From a virus, in IMG/VR virus record IMGVR_UViG_3300045747_000329, positions 1-40,843 of that record: 40,843 nucleotides of DNA. One strand, given 5' to 3'. Shown piece after piece: positions 25,801 to 32,198 of this stretch. Position 1 is the first letter of the stretch, and each line of letters opens with the position of its first letter. Both the position numbers and the translations under genes were made by a program. Under the pieces are notes generated by a model. That model did no database searches, was not told where the DNA came from, and worked only from the letters and a program-made list of their open reading frames with translations.

Positions 25801-28079
25801 GAAGAAGTAATATCTGTACCTGATGTTGTTAGTGTTATTGCTGCAACAGAAGTCACTGTACCAGTAGTTGTTGAATAAGCAGCGGTATCAAGTGACCAAG
25901 TATTAGCACCAGTCTTTCTTAAAACACCAGTTGCCCCATCTGCTAATGCAGCAATAGTAGTTAAGTCTGCATCAAGTGGTTGATAAGAACCTATTGGCTG
26001 ATAAACCCCGGTGTGATTGTGACCAGCTGTCGCGAACGCCGAAGCTTGATTTCCATCTAGCAAGTCTGCATTCAAGTTAGTAACCAAGGTGGTAGATGCA
26101 ACTGTAAGAGGTGCGGTGCCGGTGGCAACAGTTGATGTATGTGTAGTACCCGATACATCCCCAGTCGCTGCAACAGATAAAGGAGTAATTGCGCCTAGAG
26201 TAAGTGTAATGGTTGGAGTAGTTGAAGCTGTAGCTACAGAACCAGATATACCATTAGCGGTAGCTACCGATACAGAAGTTACTGTGCCATCTGTTCCATT
26301 TGAAGCTGCAGTTATTCTACCTTTGCTATCAACAGTGATATTTGCGTTTGTGTAACTACCAGTAGTAACCGCGGTATTAGCAAGCGTTGTAGAAAAACTT
26401 CCATTACCGGCCCCAGTGATATCCCCAGTCAAGGTGATTGTCTGGTTGGCAGTTAGGTATGTTGAAGTATCTAAAGACCATACATTAGCAGCAGTCTTCT
26501 TTAAAAATCCGGTGGAGCTATTTGCAATTGAAGCAATAGCAGTTAAGTCTGGATCAAGCGGTTGATAAAAACCGCTGTCTTGCTTACTATTAAATGAAGC
26601 CCAATCTGTACTTGTTAAGTAACCGTCAGCAGAAGCAGATGCTACTGGTAGGGTTGTTTGACCATCTGTAATTCCAAATCCAGCAAGAGTTGTTGGGTTT
26701 GATCCATTAGTAACTCTACCATAGGCATCTACTGTAACGGATTTATAAGTGTCCGCAGAAACGCCAGTTGGTGCTAAATCAATATTATCTGGATTCACAA
26801 CAATACGAGATGTCGATACAGTCCCAATGTCAAATACATTTCCGGTAAGTACTAAACCAGCACCAGCAACAAATGCCCCTGATGCAGAGAATTGAACAAA
26901 TGATATCGGTGAAGTACCGACGGTAGTAACGGTAGAGGTTTGTGTCCAAGCAGAATTTGCTTGAGTTGAACCAAGCGATACAAATATACTAGCAGAATTA
27001 ATTTCATTAATCGGTGCAATTTGATCAAAGTCGGTTGAGCGAACCCAAGCGCTAGAACTTGCATCATAAACGCCATTATCAGCAGTGGTAGTTTGATTTT
27101 TGACCAGCACTCGCATGCCATCCGTCACTGAAACACCATCAATAGTCTGTAAACCTGCTAAAGAAATATTTGTAGTAGTCGCTATATCAGCTGGGTGTTT
27201 CCAAATAAGACCTAAGACTGCATTGTCAACGTATTGTTTAGACGCTGCTTGAGATGCAGAAACAGGTTCTTGTATTGTTAATATGCCAGTGTGAGACCAA
27301 TTTCCTGTAATAGTTTCAGCACTTCCAAGTCTTGCAAATATAGCACCATCAGTAATTTGACTTTCTAAAATGGTTAAATCTGCCTGATGTTGTGTCACAC
27401 TAGATGCTGTAATTCTTGCGTCAGCAAATGTTCCGGAAGTAACGGCAGACGTAGCAATGACAATAGCAGTATTGGATGCTGCAGTTAATCTGCCTTTACT
27501 ATCAACAGTGATCGATGGAACAGAAGAAGCAGTACCATATGATGCAGCAGTTACCGCAGTGTCTGCAAGCGTAGTAGCAATAGATGTTGATCCTATACCA
27601 GAGATATCGCCGGTAATAGTTATCGCTTGGTTTCCGGTAAGATACGCATTGGTGTTTAACGTCCAAGTATTAGCACCGGTTTTTTGTAAAAGGCCAGATG
27701 TGCCAGATAACGCTTCGATTGCCGTTAAATCTAAACCTAGTGGTTGTGCATCAGTGATGCCATATCCAACCAATGTTGTTGGATTTGTACCAGCTGTTAC
27801 TCGACCTGTCGTATCTACAGTAATAGATTTAAATGTTCCACCAGATATAATATTTGGAAGCATTGATGAAACTGAAACATTCGTGTTGAGCTGAAATTGC
27901 CAAACACCGCTTGGATATATGCCATCGTAAATGTACAAGCCGATCGGATTGCCAGGCAAATCCATATTAAGATAGTACATTTCCCCTAAATTAGGGGTTG
28001 GCGGGAATACAGATCCTACGTCAATAACCAGATTCTGAACTTCTGAGCCTTCAACAAGCTTGATACCATCAAATAACAT
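22893..28079 (-). CDS. Giant tail fibre protein with C-terminal S74 chaperone (1728 aa)
   Basis: I set the start at the ATG at 28079 (MLFDGIKLVEGSEVQNLV), which has AGGAG at good spacing. The frame extends to a GTG at 28100, but that codon lies upstream of the ribosome-binding site. The N-terminus resembles that of the 786-aa fibre. The shaft holds about five LTAIA/LKKTAADTWSLDT units, GTVTSVS units and two long modules (24810-25322 and a diverged one at 26825-27310). The C-terminus is a peptidase S74 chaperone: AYSDERLK with the Ser-Lys dyad, QVGVSAQSLQAILPDAV and a coiled coil (EMKNLIQQLKAEIEILKNR). It is expected to trimerise and self-cleave. Confidence 0.92.
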   Translation of the reverse strand: MLFDGIKLVEGSEVQNLVIDVGSVFPPTPNLGEMYYLNMDLPGNPIGLYIYDGIYPSGVWQFQLNTNVSVSSMLPNIISGGTFKSITVDTTGRVTAGTNPTTLVGYGITDAQPLGLDLTAIEALSGTSGLLQKTGANTWTLNTNAYLTGNQAITITGDISGIGSTSIATTLADTAVTAASYGTASSVPSITVDSKGRLTAASNTAIVIATSAVTSGTFADARITASSVTQHQADLTILESQITDGAIFARLGSAETITGNWSHTGILTIQEPVSASQAASKQYVDNAVLGLIWKHPADIATTTNISLAGLQTIDGVSVTDGMRVLVKNQTTTADNGVYDASSSAWVRSTDFDQIAPINEINSASIFVSLGSTQANSAWTQTSTVTTVGTSPISFVQFSASGAFVAGAGLVLTGNVFDIGTVSTSRIVVNPDNIDLAPTGVSADTYKSVTVDAYGRVTNGSNPTTLAGFGITDGQTTLPVASASADGYLTSTDWASFNSKQDSGFYQPLDPDLTAIASIANSSTGFLKKTAANVWSLDTSTYLTANQTITLTGDITGAGNGSFSTTLANTAVTTGSYTNANITVDSKGRITAASNGTDGTVTSVSVATANGISGSVATASTTPTITLTLGAITPLSVAATGDVSGTTHTSTVATGTAPLTVASTTLVTNLNADLLDGNQASAFATAGHNHTGVYQPIGSYQPLDADLTTIAALADGATGVLRKTGANTWSLDTAAYSTTTGTVTSVAAITLTTSGTDITSSVATGTTTPIITLNVPTASASARGLLSAADWGTFNGKQPAGSYQPLGADLTAIDGLIGTSGFLKKTAADTWALDTTTYSTTVGTVTSVSITSANGISGSVATAGTTPAITLTLGALTGTSFNSITGLSSTAPAMDGTATIGSSTTVAKADHVHPSDTTKLSLSGGTMTGSIVIPAGQDITLTDQPVVGTDAANKNYVDAAITGLTWKNSASAGTTTNINLVTGGLLVIDGYQTVVGDRVLVKNQTSASENGIYAVAAFAWTRSSDADTGIELNHATIFIEHGTSQAATGWTVNNASLPVLGTDAITFIQFNGAAGITAGAGLALTGNTLSVQAVQAGITSVGTLSSLTTSGQITSTVASGTAPFVVASNTVVPNLNADLLDGNQATAFATAAHNHTGIYQPLDADLTAIAGLVGTAGFLKKTAADTWALDTTAYSTTTGTVTSVSTGTGLSGGPITSAGTISLTNTTVIAGAYTNSNITIDAQGRITAATNGTAGGVTSFNTRSGAIILSGTDVTSALGFTPGTSSTTGTVTSVAALTLTTSGTDISSSVATNTTTPVITLNVPSASSTSRGLLTSTDWAIFNAKQPAGTYLTSAVTTISFGTTGLTPSAATSGAITVGGTLGIANGGTGASTAAAALTAIGAYSNTNPSGFTSNTGTLTSVSISAANGITGTSSGGTAPALTISLGAITPSSVSATGSISGSVHISTVATGTAPLTVASTTVVTNLNADYLDGLQASAFVTNGATFYVGTTAITNNRASAAQTLTGISIDGTAGAANSVQAQGGFNLGLSTAGAVVGTAGPLGPYVGFGGVSNGAGFSLHRGGAYAINVGLDTDNVFRIGGWSDGASVYRLQSDTAGNLTVRGDISAYSDERLKTNWQDLPVDFVNKLSGVKTGKYDRIDNGETQVGVSAQSLQAILPDAVLEDNHGMLSVAYGNAAMVSSVMLAREMVEMKNLIQQLKAEIEILKNR
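24810..25322 (-). repeat. Long fibre module, copy 3 (in the 1728-aa fibre)
   Basis: This encodes SLSGGTMTGSIVIP, NKNYVDAAITGLTWKNS, RVLVKNQTSASENGIY, AWTRSSDADTG and GLALTGNTLSV. It is nearly the same length (513 bp) as the copy at 12321-12833 in a different fibre gene. Confidence 0.85.
26825..27310 (-). repeat. Long fibre module, diverged copy 4 (in the 1728-aa fibre)
   Basis: A diverged version: KQYVDNAVLGLIWKHPADI, RVLVKNQTTTADNGVY, AWVRSTDFD, INEINSASIFV and GLVLTGNVFDIG. It lacks the SLSGGTMTGS opening, which is replaced by NWSHTGILTIQEP. Boundaries are approximate. Confidence 0.75.
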
Positions 28080-28121
28080 ATTCTTTACTCCTAAATGCAC
28101 GAAGACATACTCAATTTCAAA

Positions 28122-28129
28122 TATTTATA
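28122..28129 (-). promoter_or_regulatory. T4-type late promoter core TATAAATA upstream of the 1728-aa fibre
   Basis: An exact TATAAATA on the minus strand, 42 nt upstream of the fibre ATG at 28079. It is back to back with the plus-strand element at 28168. Confidence 0.75.
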
Positions 28130-28167
28130 GAATAAGACCTGCTTAAGAACAAACACAAACAAAACCC

Positions 28168-28175
28168 CATAAATA
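28168..28175 (+). promoter_or_regulatory. Late promoter core CATAAATA upstream of nucleotidyltransferase gene
   Basis: CATAAATA is 22 nt upstream of the ATG at 28198, in the divergent spacer between the fibre block and the plus-strand genes. Confidence 0.7.
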
Positions 28176-28197
28176 ATCAATGATTTAAGGATAGGTA

Positions 28198-29079
28198 ATG
28201 ATAACATTCAAACAGTTTCTATTAGAGGGTGGACATGCTACTGCCAAATTTGACGTACAGCGAGCTGATGCTTCTGACGTTAAAGGTGCACTTCAGTTTG
28301 TTTCTAAAGCGCTTGGGGTCTCTTATGATACTCTTAAAAATGACTTGCTAGGTTCAACAGAACTTACTCTCCTTGGAAAGAAAAAGGATAGTGGAGACAT
28401 CGACATTGCATTCTCATTAGAAAAATCGGATGTAGAAGACATTAACAAAAAGATGCTAGATGCTACCAACAATGAAGGCGGTTATAATTCTGGAACTAGA
28501 GTTGGTTCTTATGCAGTCCCAGTGAATGGCAAGAAAGTTCAGGTTGACTTGATGTTTGTGAACAACAAAGATTGGGCAAAGTTTATCTATCATTCGGAAC
28601 AAGGCGCTGGTTCAGAATACCCCGGTGCAGTAAGAAATATTATCCTCATGACAGCACTTGCTCATACCCAAGAACCTGGTAAAGACTTTGTTATGAGAGA
28701 TGAAGATGGTAGAGCAGTTGTTAGAGCATCAAAATCTATCAAGATGGATTTGGGTATGGAACGTTTGTTCAAGATGGCAAAGGTCAATGCTAAAACCGGT
28801 AAGTATAACAAAGGGTTAGACAAAGTAGACCCTAAAGAAATAGAAGCACACTTACAATCTCTTGGTAAGAAAGTAAAGTTCTCTCATGACCCAGAGATTA
28901 CAGATAACCCCGACCATATTGCTGAGTATGTATTTGGTAAAGGCATCAAAGCAAAAGACATTATGTCTGCAGAAAATGTCATCAGGCAGATAAAGAAAAT
29001 GAAAAATGCTGATGAAGTTGTTGCTGCTTGCAAATCAGAATTAGAAAGATTAAAACTACCGGTCCCTAAAGAATTATGA
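28198..29079 (+). CDS. Pol-beta-type nucleotidyltransferase, possible internal head protein
   Basis: A 293-aa protein. The nucleotidyltransferase signature is LLGSTELTLLGKKKDSGDID (G52-S53, then D67 and D69), with a third Asp in VQVDLMFV (D117), as in the polymerase-beta superfamily. The very N-terminus, MITFKQFLLE, resembles the capsid-targeting leader of T4 internal proteins (MKTYQEFIAE), so it may be packaged and injected. It has AAGGATAGG before the ATG and a late promoter core 22 nt upstream, which fits a virion-associated protein. The C-terminal half (160-293) is basic and helical. The substrate is unknown: tRNA, protein or drug nucleotidylation are all possible. Confidence 0.78.
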   Translation: MITFKQFLLEGGHATAKFDVQRADASDVKGALQFVSKALGVSYDTLKNDLLGSTELTLLGKKKDSGDIDIAFSLEKSDVEDINKKMLDATNNEGGYNSGTRVGSYAVPVNGKKVQVDLMFVNNKDWAKFIYHSEQGAGSEYPGAVRNIILMTALAHTQEPGKDFVMRDEDGRAVVRASKSIKMDLGMERLFKMAKVNAKTGKYNKGLDKVDPKEIEAHLQSLGKKVKFSHDPEITDNPDHIAEYVFGKGIKAKDIMSAENVIRQIKKMKNADEVVAACKSELERLKLPVPKEL

Positions 29080-30068
29080 AAGTAAAAGAATTATTTGAGG
29101 TTGTTATGCGGCCAGTAGGTTCGACCTATACTGACGAAGAGAATGCAGCTCTTAAGAAAGATAAAGTAAGTCGAAATGATAAAGCGATTGACAGCTTAAT
29201 AACTACTATAAAAGCAAACTGTCCTAACAATTTCAAAGCGCTGGTGTCGGGTAGAGCATTGCCGCTGTATCGTTCGACACATACAAACATTTATACTAGA
29301 GTTGGCGATTATCAAGCTACTACTATTACTGGAAGAACTGAACCAAGAAAATCTACTACTGGTGATAATCTTGTAATGGACTATGTATCTCAGGCATGGA
29401 AGGGTGTGCCAAGAAGAAATCTTTCAAGTTCATGTGCACCAAATATTAGAACAGCAGAACAATTTGGGGGTGCCACGTGGTTAATAATCCCGTTTGACAA
29501 TGTAGAATTATTTGCAAGTGCTCCTAATGATTTCAACATGCTTGACCCTACCCATGGTAGCAGTGATGGGATAATGGATATGATGGGCTGGGTTCAGGAA
29601 TTGCGTGCTGGTGTAAGAAGTGTTCTTCATTTACTGGATGACGATGATAAGGATCAAGCAAAACTTAAAAAACTAATGGTTGGTTTGTTTACCACAGAGA
29701 TTAATAATTTTACCCTTAAAGATATTCAAAAACTTTCTGATAACATAGAAAAACTTATCTATTTCGTAGATGATAACCAAGTCAAGATTGATAGTCCTAA
29801 ATTAGAAGATTTCTTTGGTGAGGTAATGGGATTTGAACATATTTTTGACACTCGTTCTCTTATGGAATGGTTGAAAGAAAAAATCACCCCGAAAAATCTA
29901 GGCATCAAAACTTACACTTCTTATCCTGCTCTTACAAATAGGGGCAAGGAAAGTGAGATATGGTTTGAAGGTGATTACCTTTGCCTCAGGGGAGATCCAG
30001 GCACCTATGAAAAGACTGAAGACATCGCAACATCTGATTGGATAAAACAGGTCTTAGAAAAACTCTGA
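29076..30068 (+). CDS. Hypothetical protein, possibly ADP-ribosyltransferase-like (330 aa)
   Basis: The start overlaps the previous stop (ATGA). The N-terminus MKVKELFEVV resembles other capsid-targeting-like leaders, and the gene shares the late transcript of its neighbour. The middle region has a weak R-S-type pattern: LPLYRSTHTNIY (about 62-73), RRNLSSSCAPNIRTAEQFGG (about 115-134), WLIIPFDNVELFASAPNDFN (about 136-155). This layout recalls phage proteins that I suspect to have an ADP-ribosyltransferase-like fold, but the catalytic Glu motif is not clear, so the assignment is weak. The C-terminal 150 residues are helical without recognisable motifs. A head-packaged effector is an inference from position and leader. 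Confidence 0.55.
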   Translation: MKVKELFEVVMRPVGSTYTDEENAALKKDKVSRNDKAIDSLITTIKANCPNNFKALVSGRALPLYRSTHTNIYTRVGDYQATTITGRTEPRKSTTGDNLVMDYVSQAWKGVPRRNLSSSCAPNIRTAEQFGGATWLIIPFDNVELFASAPNDFNMLDPTHGSSDGIMDMMGWVQELRAGVRSVLHLLDDDDKDQAKLKKLMVGLFTTEINNFTLKDIQKLSDNIEKLIYFVDDNQVKIDSPKLEDFFGEVMGFEHIFDTRSLMEWLKEKITPKNLGIKTYTSYPALTNRGKESEIWFEGDYLCLRGDPGTYEKTEDIATSDWIKQVLEKL

Positions 30069-30092
30069 TTGAAGATTTCTTTTGATTGGTAA

Positions 30093-30101
30093 TGTTATAA
30101 A
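30093..30101 (+). promoter_or_regulatory. Possible extended -10 promoter for the hydroxymethylase gene
   Basis: TG-T-TATAAA (TG at 30093-30094, TATAAA at 30096-30101) matches an extended -10 element. There is no good -35 box at 17 bp. It lies 30 nt before the ATG at 30132 and would allow expression before the late phase, as expected for a nucleotide-modifying enzyme. Confidence 0.5.
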
Positions 30102-30131
30102 ATATACATTACAATTCAAAAAGGAATTAAA

Positions 30132-30839
30132 ATGTCCCATCTAAAAACTAGAAGCATTCGCCATCTCTTCCAAAAACTCCTAGAAGATAAACAATTCACA
30201 ACAGTCAATCGTGAAGGGTCAATGACTGACCTGGTTGGCAACACCACAATCGAAATCGTTAGCGCTAACTTCATTGCCGATGAACCATCAATCTTTGGTG
30301 ACGTTAACTGGGATTACGTGAAGCGAGAAGAAGAGTGGTATTATTCCCAATCTCTTAATGTCAATGATATTCCAGGTGGTGCCCCAGCAGTTTGGAAAGC
30401 AGTTGCTGATCAGGATGGATTTATTAACAGCAATTACGGTCATTTAATCTGGTCCGAGAAAAATGGTCATCAATATGAATGTGCAAAAACCGAATTAAAA
30501 ATCAACCCCGAAAGTCGTCGAGCAATTATGATTTATACTCGACCATCAATCTGGACAGAATATAACACAGGTGAACAAAAACGGATGTCAGATTTTATCT
30601 GTACTAATACTGTTCAATATCTTGTTCGGGATGGTCATCTTCATGCTGTTGTTCAGATGCGAAGCAATGATGCAGTATTCGGGTACAAGGGAGATAGAGC
30701 ATGGCAAATGCATGTCCTTGCTAAACTTGCTGGAGAGTTAGGTTATCCAGTTGGTAATCTTTACTGGAATGTTGGTAGTCTCCATGTTTATGCGCGACAT
30801 TATTATCTTGTTGACCCTGTAAATTACCCAAAAGTTTGA
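30132..30839 (+). CDS. dCMP hydroxymethylase-like enzyme (thymidylate synthase family)
   Basis: A 235-aa protein. The catalytic Cys is C157 (DFICTNTVQYL). Counting from it without gaps reproduces the family: R177 and S178 at +20/+21 (QMRSNDAVFGYKGD), and H218/Y220 (SLHVYARHY) at +61/+63. These match C146, R166, H207 and Y209 of E. coli thymidylate synthase. The phosphate-binding Arg pair is R129-R130. At +31, where thymidylate synthase has the uracil-reading Asn177, this protein has D188, the same change found in T4 gp42 (C148, D179). That points to dCMP as substrate and 5-hydroxymethyl-dCMP as product, with methylenetetrahydrofolate as the one-carbon donor. AAGGAAT precedes the start. A dCMP methylase is the main alternative. 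Confidence 0.85.
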   Translation: MSHLKTRSIRHLFQKLLEDKQFTTVNREGSMTDLVGNTTIEIVSANFIADEPSIFGDVNWDYVKREEEWYYSQSLNVNDIPGGAPAVWKAVADQDGFINSNYGHLIWSEKNGHQYECAKTELKINPESRRAIMIYTRPSIWTEYNTGEQKRMSDFICTNTVQYLVRDGHLHAVVQMRSNDAVFGYKGDRAWQMHVLAKLAGELGYPVGNLYWNVGSLHVYARHYYLVDPVNYPKV

Positions 30840-30840
30840 T

Positions 30841-31443
30841 ATGAAGTTATCAGAACTAAAAGAAATGGCAGTTCGAAACCCATTGGGTTTCGATTTAACT
30901 CAAGATCAATGGGATAATGAAATAGAAAATTATAAAAATTCAAAAGAACTAAAACAGATTAATGTTAACAAATTTATAAAACAAGTAAAGATGGATGATC
31001 AGGATATTTACTCTTTGTGGGTAGATGACGTAATTGTTTCATATGCAAAATTTGATAAAATTAAAATTAATGGGCAAAGTATTAATAACTTTCTGTTTAC
31101 CGCTTCTAATCCATCACTTAATAAAAAAGGATATGCGACAGAATTAATCTGGGAATTACATCTTACTCTCAATGATGACATTTATATAGGTGGTGTAGTT
31201 TCCAGTAAGGGTGAAAAATTGATAACTGGACTAGTTAAAATGTATCAGAAGATTAGAAGTTCTGAACCCCCACTTATCAACTATGTGACTGGCGAAAAAG
31301 AACCATATAACTTTTCTAAATTTATCTCTAAACCTAAATTGGGAATTTTACTTGAGGATTGTTGCTTTTTTGAAGCATATAAGGAAATCACTTCAAAGAA
31401 ATTCTGGTTAAATGATAATGTAGATTTAGAGGGGTATCCATAA
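30841..31443 (+). CDS. GNAT-like hypothetical protein (200 aa)
   Basis: Starts 1 nt after the previous stop, and its own stop overlaps the next start (TAATG). The central part has a GNAT-like order: strands around IYSLWVDDVIVSYAKFDKI, then NPSLNKKGYATELIWELH, where KKGYATEL resembles the acetyl-CoA-binding Q/R-x-x-G-x-G/A loop. The C-terminal third (after about residue 130) is Lys-rich with FFEAYKEI. The overall similarity is weak, so the call rests on the loop and the size (GNATs are typically 140-200 aa). The N-terminus MKLSELKEMAV also resembles the short leaders of head-packaged proteins. The substrate is unknown. Confidence 0.5.
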   Translation: MKLSELKEMAVRNPLGFDLTQDQWDNEIENYKNSKELKQINVNKFIKQVKMDDQDIYSLWVDDVIVSYAKFDKIKINGQSINNFLFTASNPSLNKKGYATELIWELHLTLNDDIYIGGVVSSKGEKLITGLVKMYQKIRSSEPPLINYVTGEKEPYNFSKFISKPKLGILLEDCCFFEAYKEITSKKFWLNDNVDLEGYP

Positions 31444-31682
31444 TGTGTGAATGTCAAGTATGCAAAGATTTAAAACGTTGGGATGATGTTATTAAGAATG
31501 GTGATGTTTACCAACGAAAAGAATTGTTAGAAGAACTTTATGGGCGAATAGAGGATGCAGAAACAGAAGTTGAATATTATAGGGCATTGTTTAAGGGAAC
31601 ATACCCATATGCTGAAGAAATTTTAACAACCAAATTACGTTTAATTAAGGAAAATAATGCATCAAATTTATCTCTCTCGTAG
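31443..31682 (+). CDS. Small protein with N-terminal Cys cluster (79 aa)
   Basis: GAGGGG lies upstream of the ATG, which overlaps the previous stop. The start MCECQVCKDLKRW has a C-x-C-x2-C cluster. The rest is a charged helix (LLEELYGRIEDAETEVEYYRALF). The same kind of short phage protein with an MCECxVC start is familiar from large phages, but its role is unknown to me. It overlaps the next gene by 26 nt. Confidence 0.7.
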   Translation: MCECQVCKDLKRWDDVIKNGDVYQRKELLEELYGRIEDAETEVEYYRALFKGTYPYAEEILTTKLRLIKENNASNLSLS

Positions 31683-31887
31683 AAATCTTCTTACGCTTCT
31701 ATCAAAACTCGACAGGCAGTTAGAAGGTCAAATGACTGCCTGCTCTATCATCAAGCACGACGGTCAAGATGAAAAATTTAACCAAACACTCCCTATTGTC
31801 TGTGTCACTGCAGTAGAAGATAAAGTTTACTATGGTGATAGGCAACCAGGTTTAGTTCATCCTCTCGACACCCCATCAGATGTATAA
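31657..31887 (+). CDS. Hypothetical protein (76 aa)
   Basis: AAGGAAA precedes the ATG, which lies inside the previous gene's 3' end (26-nt overlap). The first 30 residues are a basic amphipathic helix (IYLSRRNLLTLLSKLDRQLEGQ), followed by a strand-rich part (TLPIVCVTAVEDKVYY). I do not recognise a family. Support comes from the ribosome-binding site and the chained overlaps with genes on both sides. Confidence 0.65.
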   Translation: MHQIYLSRRNLLTLLSKLDRQLEGQMTACSIIKHDGQDEKFNQTLPIVCVTAVEDKVYYGDRQPGLVHPLDTPSDV

Positions 31888-32077
31888 ATGCTATCATAAC
31901 TGTGGCAGACATATTAGTGATGAGTTTTTTAATCACATGATTAAAAATGCTAAGCACCCGCCGGTATGTGAGTGTCAGTATGTTTTGAACGGGTCAGCAA
32001 CAAATAAACCTTGGAGCCTTTGGACAAAGGTAAAAGAAAATGAGACAACCAGATCCGAAATTACATCAACAAATTAG
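31880..32077 (+). CDS. Small Cys/His-containing protein (65 aa)
   Basis: Overlaps the previous gene by 8 nt. The start MYKCYHNCGRHISDEFFNHM and a later PPVCECQY give C-x3-C and C-x-C pairs with several His, which could bind a metal. The C-terminal 25 residues are polar and may be disordered. No clear Shine-Dalgarno sequence is visible apart from the coupled position. The function is unknown. Confidence 0.6.
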   Translation: MYKCYHNCGRHISDEFFNHMIKNAKHPPVCECQYVLNGSATNKPWSLWTKVKENETTRSEITSTN

Positions 32078-32198
32078 TTTTGTTAAAAGTGCATGTCGAG
32101 TTATTGCAGGTGCACTGCTCATTAATCAACGATTTATTTCTGCTGGGTTAATGATTATTCTTGCTGAAGTTCTCGGCATCATTGAAGAATTAGTATGA
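32040..32198 (+). CDS. Small membrane protein (52 aa)
   Basis: A short frame below usual size cut-offs. It starts MRQPDPKLHQQISFVKSACR after AAAGG and ends IIEELV, with its TGA overlapping the helicase start (ATGA at 32195). The middle is strongly hydrophobic (VIAGALLI, then FISAGLMIILAEVLGII), giving one or two membrane segments. I recall similar small proteins (SFxKSxxRIxAG ... AEVLGIxEELV) from other phages, so it is probably real. It overlaps the previous gene by 38 nt. The role is unknown. Confidence 0.75.
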   Translation: MRQPDPKLHQQISFVKSACRVIAGALLINQRFISAGLMIILAEVLGIIEELV

